A DNA stretch of 64,000 nucleotides from Bisbaumannia sp015645095 (GTDB lineage Bacteria > Pseudomonadota > Gammaproteobacteria > Pseudomonadales > Halomonadaceae), in contig CP141893.1 in the NCBI GenBank assembly GCA_036871055.1, positions 992,001-1,056,000 on the forward strand. Direction: 5' to 3'. Under the pieces are notes generated by a model. That model had not been told where the DNA came from, made no database searches, and saw only the letters and a program-made list of their open reading frames with translations. Positions 49,876-59,800 of this stretch are shown here, piece after piece. A program made the position numbers and the translations under genes. Each line of letters opens with the position of its first letter. The first letter of the stretch is position 1.

Positions 49876-50360
49876 ACCATGCCTTGGGCCGCAGCCGGGG
49901 CGGACTGACGACCAAGATCCACATGGTTTGTGACCGGCATGGTTGGCCGCTAACCTTCACACTGTCGGCCGGGCAGGACTCGGATACTCAGCACTTCATC
50001 CCCGCCATGGAGCACGTTCATTTGCCAGGGGCCCAGGGCCGGCCGCGCAAGCGCTGCCGCTTCATCGTGGCAGACAAGGGCTATGATAGCGATCCGCTGC
50101 GCCGCTACTGCGACCGGCACCGCATGAAGCCAATCATTGCCCGGCGCAAGATGAAGCGAAAACCGCGCCCTGGCGCCCCGCGGGGCTTTGATAAGCCCCG
50201 CTATCGAGAGCGAAACATCATCGAGCGCTGTTTCGGCTGGATCAAAGAGTTGCGGCGGGTCTGCACGCGATACGATAAGTTGGCCAGCAGTTTCAGGGCC
50301 ATGGTATGCCTGGCGTGCATAGATCGTTGCCTACGTGCAGACTTTTCAGACAAAGCCTAG
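49854..50360 (+). CDS. IS5 transposase second frame (orfB), copy b
   Basis: After the -1 shift the frame continues GRQEPVDHALGRSRGGLTTKIHMVCDRHG, then VADKGYDSDPLRRYCDRH (second Asp) and YRERNIIERCFGWIK (Glu). It ends FSDKA followed by TAG 50358-50360; that stop codon lies wholly in the CTAG target duplication, not in the element. The fused product would be about 284 residues. Confidence 0.87.
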   Translation, partial: GGRQEPVDHALGRSRGGLTTKIHMVCDRHGWPLTFTLSAGQDSDTQHFIPAMEHVHLPGAQGRPRKRCRFIVADKGYDSDPLRRYCDRHRMKPIIARRKMKRKPRPGAPRGFDKPRYRERNIIERCFGWIKELRRVCTRYDKLASSFRAMVCLACIDRCLRADFSDKA

Positions 50361-50519
50361 GCTAGAGGCTCGGAAGATCCTTGGTGGTGGCCTGCGAGTT
50401 CCAGTCCCTTCGGCTGCCGCGCTCTGCCTTGCCGCGTATACTCGGTCGAGGCGGTGACCGTGGCGACCGACTTTTGTGATTCCTGCTGCCCCGGCTTGAG
50501 GAGGAGCAATGAGGACACC
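50361..50519. other. Noncoding spacer between IS5 copy b and IS30 remnant
   Basis: I see nothing identifiable; it may hold further decayed insertion-sequence DNA. Confidence 0.4.
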
Positions 50520-50700
50520 AATGACCTGATTTCCCCAAAGGAACTGATTTTTGGCAGGTTTCCGATGCCGAGCTACGTAAGGTGGTGAAGACGCTGAATG
50601 AGTGCTCTGGAAGCGGTTTGGCTATCGGACACCCGCCCTGGTATTCCTGGGCGAGTACTCAGGAGCGCTGGATACATCAGGCGCTGCGCTTATGGGTTGA
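50520..50700 (+). pseudogene. IS30-family transposase C-terminal remnant
   Basis: Two short frames show an IS30-type C-terminus: FPKGTDFWQVSDAELRKVVKTLNE (from 50531) and, after a shift, WKRFGYRTPALVFLGEYSG and ALDTSGAALMG to a TGA at 50698. IS30 transposases end with FPKGTDF...LN-RPRK-LG-RTP. At least two frameshifts and no rest of the element: a decayed relic. Confidence 0.65.
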
Positions 50701-50744
50701 ATTCGGGCTTGACAAGTAGTAATCAATCACCCGGGACCCGACAG

Positions 50745-51587
50745 CTATCCATAATCATTCGGGGTGGTGTGAACATGAGTGTACTTTGTTTTCTTGGACG
50801 TATTGACTTGATCAACTTCTGCAGGGGCGAGCTCAATTTCTGATGAAGAGAATTGCGAGGCTGTAGTTTGTAACCGATAACCATGCTGATAGACACTTCT
50901 CAACTCGTAGCCATATTTTCCATATAGATGAAGCTTTTTTCTCAAACGGCTGACATGAGTGTCGAGTGTTCGGGTTGCTATATGCGAGCCGATACCCCAT
51001 ACCATTGGTAAAAGTATGTTTCGGCTAAGTGTCTTGCCCATGTTTTCAAAGAACAGGGCGGCGAGAAGATATTCCTTTTCAGTGAGTTTGACTAAGTTTC
51101 CTGATAAGTATATGGCATGATTTTTATTGTCGATACGATATTTAGAGAAGGTTGTGATTGCGGGCTCCTGGCTGGGATGCTTTTCTATAACAGGTCCGGG
51201 GAGAGGTGCGCAACGCCTCCTTATAGAGTAGAGTCTGGCAGAAAGCTCCAAGGCAGTGTGTGGTGGTGATATTACATCGTCGGCTCCAGACAGGAAGCAG
51301 GAAATGATTAGCTGCTCATGGTGAGCATTTGTCACTAGCATTAAAATGCCCTGCCAGTCCAGCATCTTTCGGATGTGCTTGATGAATCCAGGGGTGTCGG
51401 AGACGATGTGCTCCGATATAAGAATAATAGCCTCGATTGGCTCATTGTTATTTATCGCTCTAACCAGTTCGCCGGGGGATGAGAAACGAAGGATTGAGTT
51501 TCCATTGATCGACAAACTGTTGATGGTTTCTTCTAGAATGCTGCTGTCATCACCCAGGATGCCAATTTTTGACTTTTCCATATTCAT
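50745..51587 (-). CDS. OmpR-type winged-helix regulator with degenerate receiver (paralogue 2)
   Basis: 280 residues from ATG 51587 (an ATG at 51581 with AAGGG six bases upstream is equally possible). The N-terminal receiver-like domain has lost the acceptor Asp (AIILISEHIV) and the conserved Lys (GADDVISPPHTALEL). The DNA-binding domain YRIDNKNHAIYLSGNLVKLTEKEYLLAALFFENMGKTLSRN, then TRTLDTHVSRLRKKLHLYGKYGYELRSVYQHGYRL, aligns closely with paralogue 1. A Ser/Glu-rich tail of about 35 residues is extra. AT-rich. Divergent from the secretion-adhesin operon. Confidence 0.87.
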   Translation of the reverse strand: MNMEKSKIGILGDDSSILEETINSLSINGNSILRFSSPGELVRAINNNEPIEAIILISEHIVSDTPGFIKHIRKMLDWQGILMLVTNAHHEQLIISCFLSGADDVISPPHTALELSARLYSIRRRCAPLPGPVIEKHPSQEPAITTFSKYRIDNKNHAIYLSGNLVKLTEKEYLLAALFFENMGKTLSRNILLPMVWGIGSHIATRTLDTHVSRLRKKLHLYGKYGYELRSVYQHGYRLQTTASQFSSSEIELAPAEVDQVNTSKKTKYTHVHTTPNDYG

Positions 51588-52063
51588 CCCTTATGCCCCT
51601 TGGTTTGCCGTTATGGTAAATTTCTTGAATGATATGGGAACTGACTGACTTTTCATTTTGTTGGGTTGTTACACAATCAGGGTTCAGTGAGTTTTTATAT
51701 TTTTGCATATCTATTTGCGACGCCTGCGTGCCTGTTTTCTCGCGTAGACCCGGCGACACTTCAAGTAGTAGCGAAATATCTAAAGGGAGGAAAGAACCCA
51801 GGGGAGAGATTTTTCATAATTGACATTGTTGATTGTTGATATTCTTTCTCGGTGTTGTTTTTTGTCTTTTATTTCAATGTGTTGTGTGATTTTTCGTTTC
51901 CGCAAGGCGGGGGTAGGGGTGAGGTTATGTGAACTAAGGTGACATCTCGGGCTTGCGGCTGGCCCATCTCTGATTGGTTGGGATAGGGTGTGGATGCCAA
52001 GATTTTTTTTGAGCGAGTGGCGAGTAAGTGCGGTCTCGTTTGTCCCAAAGGCGGGGGTCGGTT
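51588..52063. other. Long AT-rich divergent regulatory region before the secretion operon
   Basis: About 475 bases without a convincing gene, clearly AT-richer than the backbone with T-rich runs. It separates regulator 2 from the TolC-like gene and must hold promoters for both. I could not identify a confident -35/-10 pair or operator by eye. Confidence 0.5.
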
Positions 52064-53416
52064 ATGAGTGCATCTGGGTTGGGTGTGTGTTGTGGGGGGC
52101 GAGTGTGTCGTGCTTTTGGGTGGGTGAGAAGATGTCTTCTTGTGGTACTTATGGTTGTGTCGTTCGCAGGGTCGGGGTATTCGGATTCAGATTCGGTGGC
52201 GGGTGATGGGGCGATGGTTGGTTTTATGAGAGAGGCGTTGGCAACGCACCCGTCGATAGGTATGCAAGTCGCAGTATTGGAGGCCTCCGAGCATGGTTAT
52301 CAGCGCTCACGATGGGCGTACTTCCCGACGCCTATTATATCTTCGTCAACGGCTTGGCGGCAATCTTCATCCGGCGCAGCTGGTGGAGTGTCAGGGGAGA
52401 AAATATCGCTAGGCTTGTCGCAGCCTCTATGGACCGGTGGGCGGTTGACGGCTGGTAGAGAGCTCGCATCCGCCGGCTTGGGGGAGGCTTCGGCACGGCT
52501 GGAAGAGGTATCTCTCGATTTGATGCAGTCTGTTTTGTCGGGAGTTGGGCAGTGGCGAGCCGCGTACCTTAGGCGGCAGGCGTGGCGGCAAAACGTGAGG
52601 GTGCATGATGAGTTGCGGGCGCAGATGGACCGGCGGCTGGCCTCGGGGGTGGCGTCTCGGAGTGATTTGGCTTTGGCAGTTTCCCGTTATGAGGGGGTGG
52701 CCGCAGAACTATCGCAATTCGATGCCGAGGTGGCAGCGGCGAGAGCGGCGCTCGAGCAATTGCTGGGAAGGGAGCTCTCGGATCAAGAACTGCTGAGCAT
52801 TCCGGAGGAGCCCTTTCCTTGGGTTGACGGAGAGGGCGTGGACGTCCTGTTGCGGCAGGCCCTGGAAGGGCATCCCGCGATGCTGGCCGCTGAGGCCGAA
52901 GTCGAGCGGCGTCGGGCCGAATATGGCCAAGTGCGTGCGGAGCGATATCCCAATATACGTCTGGAGGTGCGGCATCGTGAATTTCATCGCGGCCCTGCGG
53001 AGCAGGTGGCGGAGTTGGTGGTCGAGTCGGAATTTGGTCCGGGGCTTTCTGTGGTGTCGGCGGCACAGCAGGCAGTAGCCAATGTCGATGCGGCGCGTGC
53101 TGGCTTGGATGAGCAGCAGCGTCGGGTGGCAGAAATGATTACGCAGGATTATGTCACTTTAGAGGCGTTAGACTCACAGATTGAGCCGGTTAGGCGCTCG
53201 GTAGTCGAAGCGGAAAATGTCTTTGCTTCATATCGTCGGCAATACTTAGCCGGCCAGAAAACCTGGCTCGATGTGCTCAATTCGGCAGGAGAGGTAGCTT
53301 CGACAAAAGTGCGCTTAACGGATGCCATTACCACTCGTATGGTGCTCTCTTGGCGCTTGGCGCTCAATACTTATGGTATTGATTCGGTATTGGGCGTTGA
53401 TTTAGGGGGGGGATAA
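52064..53416 (+). CDS. TolC-family outer-membrane protein of a type I secretion system
   Basis: Outer-membrane channel component, comparable with LapE. A basic stretch and hydrophobic signal (WVRRCLLVVLMVVSFAGSGYS) precede two OEP repeats: ALATHPSIGMQVAVLEASEHGYQRSRWAYFPTPIISSS and ALEGHPAMLAAEAEVERRRAEYGQVRAERYPNIRLEV, each the TolC pattern of a helical pair leading into a strand, with YRRQYLAGQKTWLDVLNSAGEV near the end. ATG 52064 is used; GTG 52028 and GTG 52124 are alternatives. 450 residues. The ABC gene starts one base after its stop. Confidence 0.88.
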   Translation: MSASGLGVCCGGRVCRAFGWVRRCLLVVLMVVSFAGSGYSDSDSVAGDGAMVGFMREALATHPSIGMQVAVLEASEHGYQRSRWAYFPTPIISSSTAWRQSSSGAAGGVSGEKISLGLSQPLWTGGRLTAGRELASAGLGEASARLEEVSLDLMQSVLSGVGQWRAAYLRRQAWRQNVRVHDELRAQMDRRLASGVASRSDLALAVSRYEGVAAELSQFDAEVAAARAALEQLLGRELSDQELLSIPEEPFPWVDGEGVDVLLRQALEGHPAMLAAEAEVERRRAEYGQVRAERYPNIRLEVRHREFHRGPAEQVAELVVESEFGPGLSVVSAAQQAVANVDAARAGLDEQQRRVAEMITQDYVTLEALDSQIEPVRRSVVEAENVFASYRRQYLAGQKTWLDVLNSAGEVASTKVRLTDAITTRMVLSWRLALNTYGIDSVLGVDLGGG

Positions 53417-53417
53417 G

Positions 53418-55598
53418 ATGACGCCAAAAGGGCAGTTGTCCAATGGGTTGATGCGCTTGGCTAGCATTCAGCGTGAAGTGGTGGATCGTCTGGCGCTGCA
53501 TGAGGCGGTTAGTACGAGCCATGCCTCATCCATGAAAGGCATTCTGAAGGAGGTGGGGGGGCGTCTGGGGTTTCATTCGGTGAAGTGGTATCGAAGCCCG
53601 CAGGCGGCGGGTGTTCCTGCATTGTTGCAGACCCCGGGTGGCGGCTGTCGAGTGCTCCGTGGACAGAATGGACACGGTGGTTGGGTAGTCGAATCGTGGA
53701 ACCCCAGCATCAATGCCTGGGAGGAATCGGTCTGGGAGACGCTGGAAGGTTGCCTGGCTGCGAGTATTACCTTTACTTGTCGAGGGCAGTCGCCAAGTGT
53801 CAAGCGGCTTATCGTGAAAGAGTTTTTCCATAGGAAGTCGCTGATTGTGGCGGCTGTCTTTGGTGGCATGGTGATCAACGTGGCCGCCTTGGCGAGTGCT
53901 TTCTATACCATGCAGGTGTATGACAGGGTGGTCCCTACTGGGGCGAGTAATACGTTGCTTGTCCTGACGCTTGGGGTTTTTGTTGCCATTCTCTATGAAG
54001 GGCTCACCAAGGCCGTGAGGGCGCGTATCTATGAGTCGCTTATTGATAATGTCGATCGCTCGCTATCCTTTGCGATTTATCGACGTTTTTTGTCTGTGAG
54101 AATGGACCAGATGCCGAATAGTGTCGGAAGCTTGTCGGCTCAGATGCGTGGTTATGAAACGGTGCGCTCGTTTATTGCTGCGATCACTAGTCAGGTTGCC
54201 GTGGATGCGCCATTTGTTATTTTATTTGTCGCCATTATTTATGCGGCTTCGGGATGGCTGGCGGTATTTCCGGCACTGTTTCTTGTCATTAGTTTGTCGG
54301 TTGGGCTCTATAACAGGAAGCGAGTCGATCGGCTGGCTCAGTCGTCTAACCAGGCAGTGAATTATCGCACGGGCCTCTTGGTGGAGTCAGTGGAAGGGGC
54401 GGAAACGATCAAGTCGGGCCAAGGAGGTTGGCGGATGCTGGCGCGCTGGATGGCGACGACAAATGAGGCCCGAGATTATGATACCAAGATACGTAATATT
54501 TCTGAGCGGTCGCAGTTTCTCGTGGCCGGAATGCAGCAATGTGCCTATGTGGCGATCGTTGCTTCCGGAGCCTTGATGGTCAGTCGTGGCGAGCTCACCA
54601 TGGGGGCGTTGATCGCCACATCGATCTTGACGGGGCGAACGTTAACACCGGTGGCGGCCATTCCTAACCTCCTGATTCAAGCAGCCCACTGCAAGGCGGC
54701 CCTCAAAGGGCTGGATGCGCTCTGGGCTCTGGAGGGGGATCACCCCGAAGGCGAGACTCCTATCGTGATCGAGCGTTTCAAAGGTAATTACCGGCTCGAC
54801 GATATCGAGGTTTCCTATCAGGATAATCCCGCGCTTTATATTAAGAAACTAGTCATTCCTGCTGGGCAGAAAGTGGCGATCTTGGGTCCTGTTGGAGCGG
54901 GTAAAACGACGCTGTTACGTATTCTGTCTGGAATGTACAAGCCGACAAAAGGGCGAGTTTTTCTCGATGATGTGGATATTTTCCAATTATCTAAGCCCGC
55001 CCTGGCGGATCAGATGGCCTATGTTCCACAGGAGGGACGGCTCTTCTCCGGGACGCTGCGAGAGAATTTAGTGTTGGGGTTACTGGATCCCGGCGATGAG
55101 GCTATCTTCGCTGCGGCGAGGGCAACGGGGCTACTGGAGCATGTGGTGTCGTCTCATTCTCAGGGGCTGCAGCAACCCATTTACGAAGGCGGAGTCGGAC
55201 TTTCCGGTGGGCAGCGTCAGTTGGTTCATCTTACGCGTGCTTTTTTACGAAACCCCTCGATGTGGTTGCTGGATGAGCCCACGGCATCAATGGATCGTAA
55301 CTTGGAGGCTTGGGTTATTCATTCCATGAAGGCGGCCATCGGTAAAACCGATACGCTAGTGCTGGTTACGCACAAGATGGAGCTGCTCGAGATGGTCGAT
55401 AGGGTCGTCGTCGTTGCCGGTCATCATGTCGTGATGGATGGTCCCAAGGAGGAAGTGCTGAAGAGATTGACCAAGAAAGCTTCTTCTCCGGCGACGCCGC
55501 GTAAAGGAGAGCCGCGTAAAGGAGAGCCGCGTAAAGGAGAGCCGCGTAAAGGAGAGGAGACGGCATTGCCTGTCGGTAATGGGCGGGGGGAAGCGTGA
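53418..55598 (+). CDS. Type I secretion ABC exporter (LapB-like)
   Basis: Inner-membrane ATPase that drives adhesin export. The N-terminal ~130 residues resemble the C39-like domain but without the catalytic Cys motif, as in RTX exporters. The membrane domain starts near FFHRKSLIVAAVFGGMVINVAALASAFYTMQVYDRVVPTGA, the LapB/HlyB-type signature. ATPase motifs: Walker A GPVGAGKTT, signature LSGGQRQLV, Walker B WLLDEPTASMD, switch His VTHK. 726 residues. An unusual C-terminal tail contains PRKGE repeated four times. Overlaps the HlyD-like gene by one base. Confidence 0.93.
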   Translation: MTPKGQLSNGLMRLASIQREVVDRLALHEAVSTSHASSMKGILKEVGGRLGFHSVKWYRSPQAAGVPALLQTPGGGCRVLRGQNGHGGWVVESWNPSINAWEESVWETLEGCLAASITFTCRGQSPSVKRLIVKEFFHRKSLIVAAVFGGMVINVAALASAFYTMQVYDRVVPTGASNTLLVLTLGVFVAILYEGLTKAVRARIYESLIDNVDRSLSFAIYRRFLSVRMDQMPNSVGSLSAQMRGYETVRSFIAAITSQVAVDAPFVILFVAIIYAASGWLAVFPALFLVISLSVGLYNRKRVDRLAQSSNQAVNYRTGLLVESVEGAETIKSGQGGWRMLARWMATTNEARDYDTKIRNISERSQFLVAGMQQCAYVAIVASGALMVSRGELTMGALIATSILTGRTLTPVAAIPNLLIQAAHCKAALKGLDALWALEGDHPEGETPIVIERFKGNYRLDDIEVSYQDNPALYIKKLVIPAGQKVAILGPVGAGKTTLLRILSGMYKPTKGRVFLDDVDIFQLSKPALADQMAYVPQEGRLFSGTLRENLVLGLLDPGDEAIFAAARATGLLEHVVSSHSQGLQQPIYEGGVGLSGGQRQLVHLTRAFLRNPSMWLLDEPTASMDRNLEAWVIHSMKAAIGKTDTLVLVTHKMELLEMVDRVVVVAGHHVVMDGPKEEVLKRLTKKASSPATPRKGEPRKGEPRKGEPRKGEETALPVGNGRGEA
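55496..55555 (+). repeat. 15-bp perfect tandem repeat, four units, in the ABC exporter tail
   Basis: GCCGCGTAAAGGAGA occurs four times head to tail and encodes the positively charged PRKGE repeats. Identical at the DNA level, so recently expanded and prone to slippage in whole-codon steps. Confidence 0.95.
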
Positions 55599-56836
55599 TG
55601 AACCAGCGGCAGATAGGATTCCCCGGTGATGATGCCGGCAAGTCCGAGATTGAAGGGCGTTCGGTGGTCATCGCTGATGGACTGGAGGGGGTCGAAGAAG
55701 GGCGCTATCCACTATGGATGATCATATGGCTGTCTGTCGGGCTTGGAGTATTTCTGGCCTGGGCATATTTTTTTGAAATTGATCAATATGTCAGGGCGCA
55801 AGGTGAGGTGATCCCCGGTGGCCGTACCCAGGAGGTTCAGGTGTCAGACGGGGGAGCACTGGCTGAGATCCTGGTCCATGAGGGGGATTTGGTTCTGGAG
55901 GGACAGGAGTTGGCCATTCTCCGTAGTGAGCGGCCCCGGGCGGCTTATGAAGAGGGGCGTCATCAGCTAGCGGCGCTGCAGGCCAGTGTCCAGAGACTCC
56001 ATGCCGAGGCTCATGGTATCCCCTTGCAGTTTGGAGAAGAACTCGATGCCTACCCCCGGCTCTTGGATGCAGAGAGCAATCTTTATGAGCAACAGCGTCA
56101 AGCTCTCGATGATCAGCTTATGGTGCTGAGGGATTCATTGGAGATCGCCAGCGAAGAATTGGCCATGCAGCAATCACTGTTGAGTGGCGGAGATACCAGT
56201 CGCCTGGAAGTGAGCCGTGCTCAGCAACAGGTCATCGAATTACAGGGAAGGATTCAAGATGCCATCCACCAGTATCGAGGACGGGCGGCTCAAGAATTAT
56301 CTAGGCTTGAGTCGGAGTTGGCCGTCCAGCGATACCGTTTAGTGGAGCGGGCGGATGTTCTGGATCAAACAGTGGTGCGTTCACCAGTGCGTGGGTATGT
56401 CAACCTGGTTACGGTGAATACCTTGGGCGGAGTGTTACGGCCTGGCGACAAGCTCATGGAGATCACGCCGCTCGATGATGAAGTGCTGGTTGAAGTGAGA
56501 GTCAATCCCGTCGATGTCGGTGATCTGGAAGTTGGGCTTCCGGTGAGTGTCAAGGTCGATACGTTCGATTACACCATGTTTGGGGCTATCTCCGGAGAGC
56601 TGGTTTATCTGAGTTCAAATACGCTTCAGGAAAGAGGGGAGGGTGGTCGACAGTATAGCTATTATCTTGGCCGGGTTCGCCTTGATGACGTAGCGCAAGA
56701 TTCGCGGCTTAGGAATGACATGCTTCAGCCGGGAATGACGGTTTCTGTTGATATTAAAACATCCCGAAGAACGGTGATTGAATATATAGCCAAGCCGGTT
56801 ATGAGGGCATTTAGCGGGGCCCTGTCGGAGCGGTGA
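55598..56836 (+). CDS. HlyD-family membrane fusion protein (LapC-like)
   Basis: Periplasmic adaptor linking the ABC exporter to the TolC-like channel. One N-terminal transmembrane helix (PLWMIIWLSVGLGVFLAWAYFF, residues 39-60), a split biotinyl-lipoyl domain (AQGEVIPGGRTQEVQ ... VVRSPVRGYVNLVTVNTLGGVLRPGDKLMEI), a long helical hairpin between them, and a beta-barrel domain (VEVRVNPVDVGDLEVGLPVSVKVDTFDY). 412 residues. ATG 55598 overlaps the previous stop (TGATG); GGGGGGAAG upstream. Confidence 0.92.
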   Translation: MNQRQIGFPGDDAGKSEIEGRSVVIADGLEGVEEGRYPLWMIIWLSVGLGVFLAWAYFFEIDQYVRAQGEVIPGGRTQEVQVSDGGALAEILVHEGDLVLEGQELAILRSERPRAAYEEGRHQLAALQASVQRLHAEAHGIPLQFGEELDAYPRLLDAESNLYEQQRQALDDQLMVLRDSLEIASEELAMQQSLLSGGDTSRLEVSRAQQQVIELQGRIQDAIHQYRGRAAQELSRLESELAVQRYRLVERADVLDQTVVRSPVRGYVNLVTVNTLGGVLRPGDKLMEITPLDDEVLVEVRVNPVDVGDLEVGLPVSVKVDTFDYTMFGAISGELVYLSSNTLQERGEGGRQYSYYLGRVRLDDVAQDSRLRNDMLQPGMTVSVDIKTSRRTVIEYIAKPVMRAFSGALSER

Positions 56837-56853
56837 TCAATTGAGGTGATAGC

Positions 56854-59800
56854 ATGAAAGATCTTGGACAGTATTCGCAGGTTATTGGTTTTTTCAATAA
56901 GGCACTTTCTCAGTCTGGAGGGGGGGCGCCCTTAGCATCTCTCGACAAGGCTGACTCTGCTGTCTTCTCCATCCTGGGCGCTGCCTCCGGTCGCCTCGAG
57001 ATGAGTCAGTTGATGGGGCAGCGGCTCGTCGTGGAAGAGCTGCTGGCCGCGTTGGCCGATTATGCGCCGGAGGACGGGGTGGTGGTGGTACAGCGAGGCC
57101 AGGATATCGTGCTGGTTCTGGCAGATGGCCGAGAGGTGGTATTGGGTGACTTCATGCTCGCCTGCGCCGATGGTCAATGTGCCATCGAGTTCCCGGCGGC
57201 AGCCGGGGAAGAACCGGAGCGCTTCGATGCCTCGCGCTTGGCCGCCGCCGATCAGGAGAACAGTGGATTTCCCAGTGAAGGGGATGCCGGGTTGCGCTAT
57301 GCCTATGGCGACCCTGGGCAACTCATCGAGATGCTGGAGCAGCCATGGCTCTCTTCCTTGGCGGAGCCGCTATGGGAGTCGCTTGATCTGGACGCGTTGC
57401 TATCGGCTTACCCGTCAGCGGCGGGGGACGCTGGGTGGTTCAGTGAAGTCACTCAATCCGCGGCTACCAGCACGGCTAGCAGTGCTGCTGCTGCCACGGC
57501 CGCTACCACTGCCACCACCACGGCTGGGGCTTCGATGTTTCCCCTGGCGACCGTGGGTGCGGTTGGCGCGGCAGGGTTGGTCGTGGGGGCCTCCACCATG
57601 GGGGGAAGCGATGAGGCTGCGCCAGCGCCAGCGTCTGTTCCGCCGGTGGTTTTGCCGCTGACGCTCAGTCTGGAGAATACCGGACCAAGTCACAGCTCTG
57701 GTGTCATTACCCATGCCACTACGGTGTCGGTAGCGGGGTTAGAGGCGACTATCCCTTGGGAGTATTCCACCGATGACGGTGAAACATGGCAGTCAGGTGA
57801 GGGCAATGCGTTTACCTTGGCTGAAAGCAAGAGTTATGACGCTGGCACCGTCAAGGTGCGTCAAACACTGGACGCTAAGACCACCGCGACCGGCGTCAAC
57901 GCCGTGGCCTGGAGCATCGACACCACGCCGCCCACGGTGACGATCGAGGCGGACGCTAGCACCCTGGTGGAGGTGGATGGCACCGAAACGGTGACCCAGG
58001 CGAGCGGCGATGTGTGGGTGACGCTGAGCTTCAGCGAGGCGATCCACGGGCTGGCGGAAGCCGACCTGGACGTGGCGAATGGCCAGGTGGTGGCGGGTAG
58101 CCTGGCGCCGGTGCCGAACAGCGACACCGCCTACCGGGTGCTGGTGCGCCCGGCCACCGCCACCGAGGGCGAGCTGACGGTGGGCCTGGCGGCGGGGGCC
58201 GAGCTCGAGGACGGCGCCGGCAACGCGCTGCTCGATCCGGCGGCGCAGAGCCTCAGCGTGGCGCTGGACACCCAGGCGCCGGACGCGCCGACGGTGGCGC
58301 TGGCCAATGACACCGGCGATCAGGCGGGGGTCACCAGCGACAGCAGCCTGGCGCTTGGCGGGGTCGGCGAGGGCGACACCCTGCACGTCTACGTGGATGG
58401 GGTGCTGCACGGCAGCGTGATGGCCGACGCCAACGGCGAGGCCAGCTACGACTTCGGCGTGCAGGGCGATGCCCTGACCGCCGACGGCAGCGTCTACCAG
58501 ATCCGCGTCACCGCCACCAATGCGGCGGGCAACGTCAGCGGTGATGGCGCCCTGGCCTTCGTGTTTAGCGAGGCGGCGCTGGATGCGGCGCCGGGCGTGG
58601 CGCTGGCGGAGGACACCGGCAGCGTGGCCGGGGTGACCAGCAACGACACGATCGAGGTGACCCTGGCGGCGGCCTTCGATGCCGACGCCGGCGACAGCTG
58701 GGAGTACTCCAGCGACGCCGGACAAAGCTGGCAGGCTGGCAGCGGCACCGGCTTTACGCTGGCCGAGGGCGACTACGCCCCCGGCGATATTCAGGTGCGC
58801 CAGACGGTGGACGGCAACGAGAGCGCCACCGGCCTAAACGCCGTGGCCTGGAGCATCGACACCACGCCGCCGACGGTGACGCTCGAGCTCGACCCCGCGA
58901 CCGCCCTCGTGGACGTGGACGGCACCGAGACGGTGACCCAGGCGAGCGGCGATGTGTGGGTGACGCTGAGCTTTAGCGAGGTGATCCACGGGCTGACGGA
59001 AGCCGACCTGGACGTGACGAACGGCGAGCTGGTGGAGGGCAGCCTGTCACCGGTGCTGAACAGCGACACGGCTTACCGGGTGCTGGTGCGCCCGACCGCC
59101 GACACCGAGGGCGAGCTGACGGTGGGCCTGGCGGCGGGGGCCGAGCTCGAGGACGGCGCCGGCAATATGCTGGCGAGTCCCGGGGATCAGAGCCTCAGCG
59201 TGGCGCTGGACACCCAGGCGCCGGCGGCGCCGACGGTGACGCTCGAGCTCGACCCCGCGACCGCCCTGGTGGACGTGGATGGCACCGAGACGGTGACCCA
59301 GGCCAGCGGCGATGTGTGGGTGACGCTGAGCTTTAGCGAGGCGATTGTCGGGCTGAGCGAAGCCGACCTGGACGTGACCCATGGCCAGGTGGTGGCGGGT
59401 ACGCTCGCGGCGGTGCTGAACAGCGAGACCGAGTACCGGGTGCTGGTGCGCCCGGGCGCGGGCGAGGAAGGCCAACTGACGGTGGGCCTGGCGGCGGGGG
59501 CCGAGCTCGAGGACGGCGCCGGCAATACGCTGGCGAGTCCCGGGGATCAGAGCCTCAGCGTGGCGCTGGACACCCAGGCGCCGGACGCGCCGACGGTGGC
59601 GCTGGCCAATGACACCGGCGAGCAGGCCGGGGTCACCAGCGACAGCACCCTGGCCCTCGGCGGGGTCGGCGAGGGCGACACCCTGCGCGTCTACGTGGAT
59701 GGGGTGCTGCACGGCAGCGTGACGGCCGATGCCAACGGCGAGGCCAGCTACGACTTCGCCACCGACGGCGATGCCGGCCAGGGGGCACTGACCGCCGACG

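Larger units (their letters stand above)
49447..50356 (+). mobile_element. IS5-family (IS427-like) element, copy b (910 bp)
   Basis: Ends GCTTTGTCCGAAAA at 49447 and, inverted, TTTTCAGACAAAGC ending at 50356. CTAG follows at 50357-50360; the matching CTAG at 48236-48239 lies beyond the inserted IS110. Opposite orientation to copy a. Confidence 0.9.

Noticed and set aside
43796..50356. Composite transposon bounded by the IS110 copies
   Set aside because: IS110 elements move as circular intermediates with guided insertion and are not known to mobilise enclosed segments as a unit; the flanks show independent insertions into two IS5 copies.
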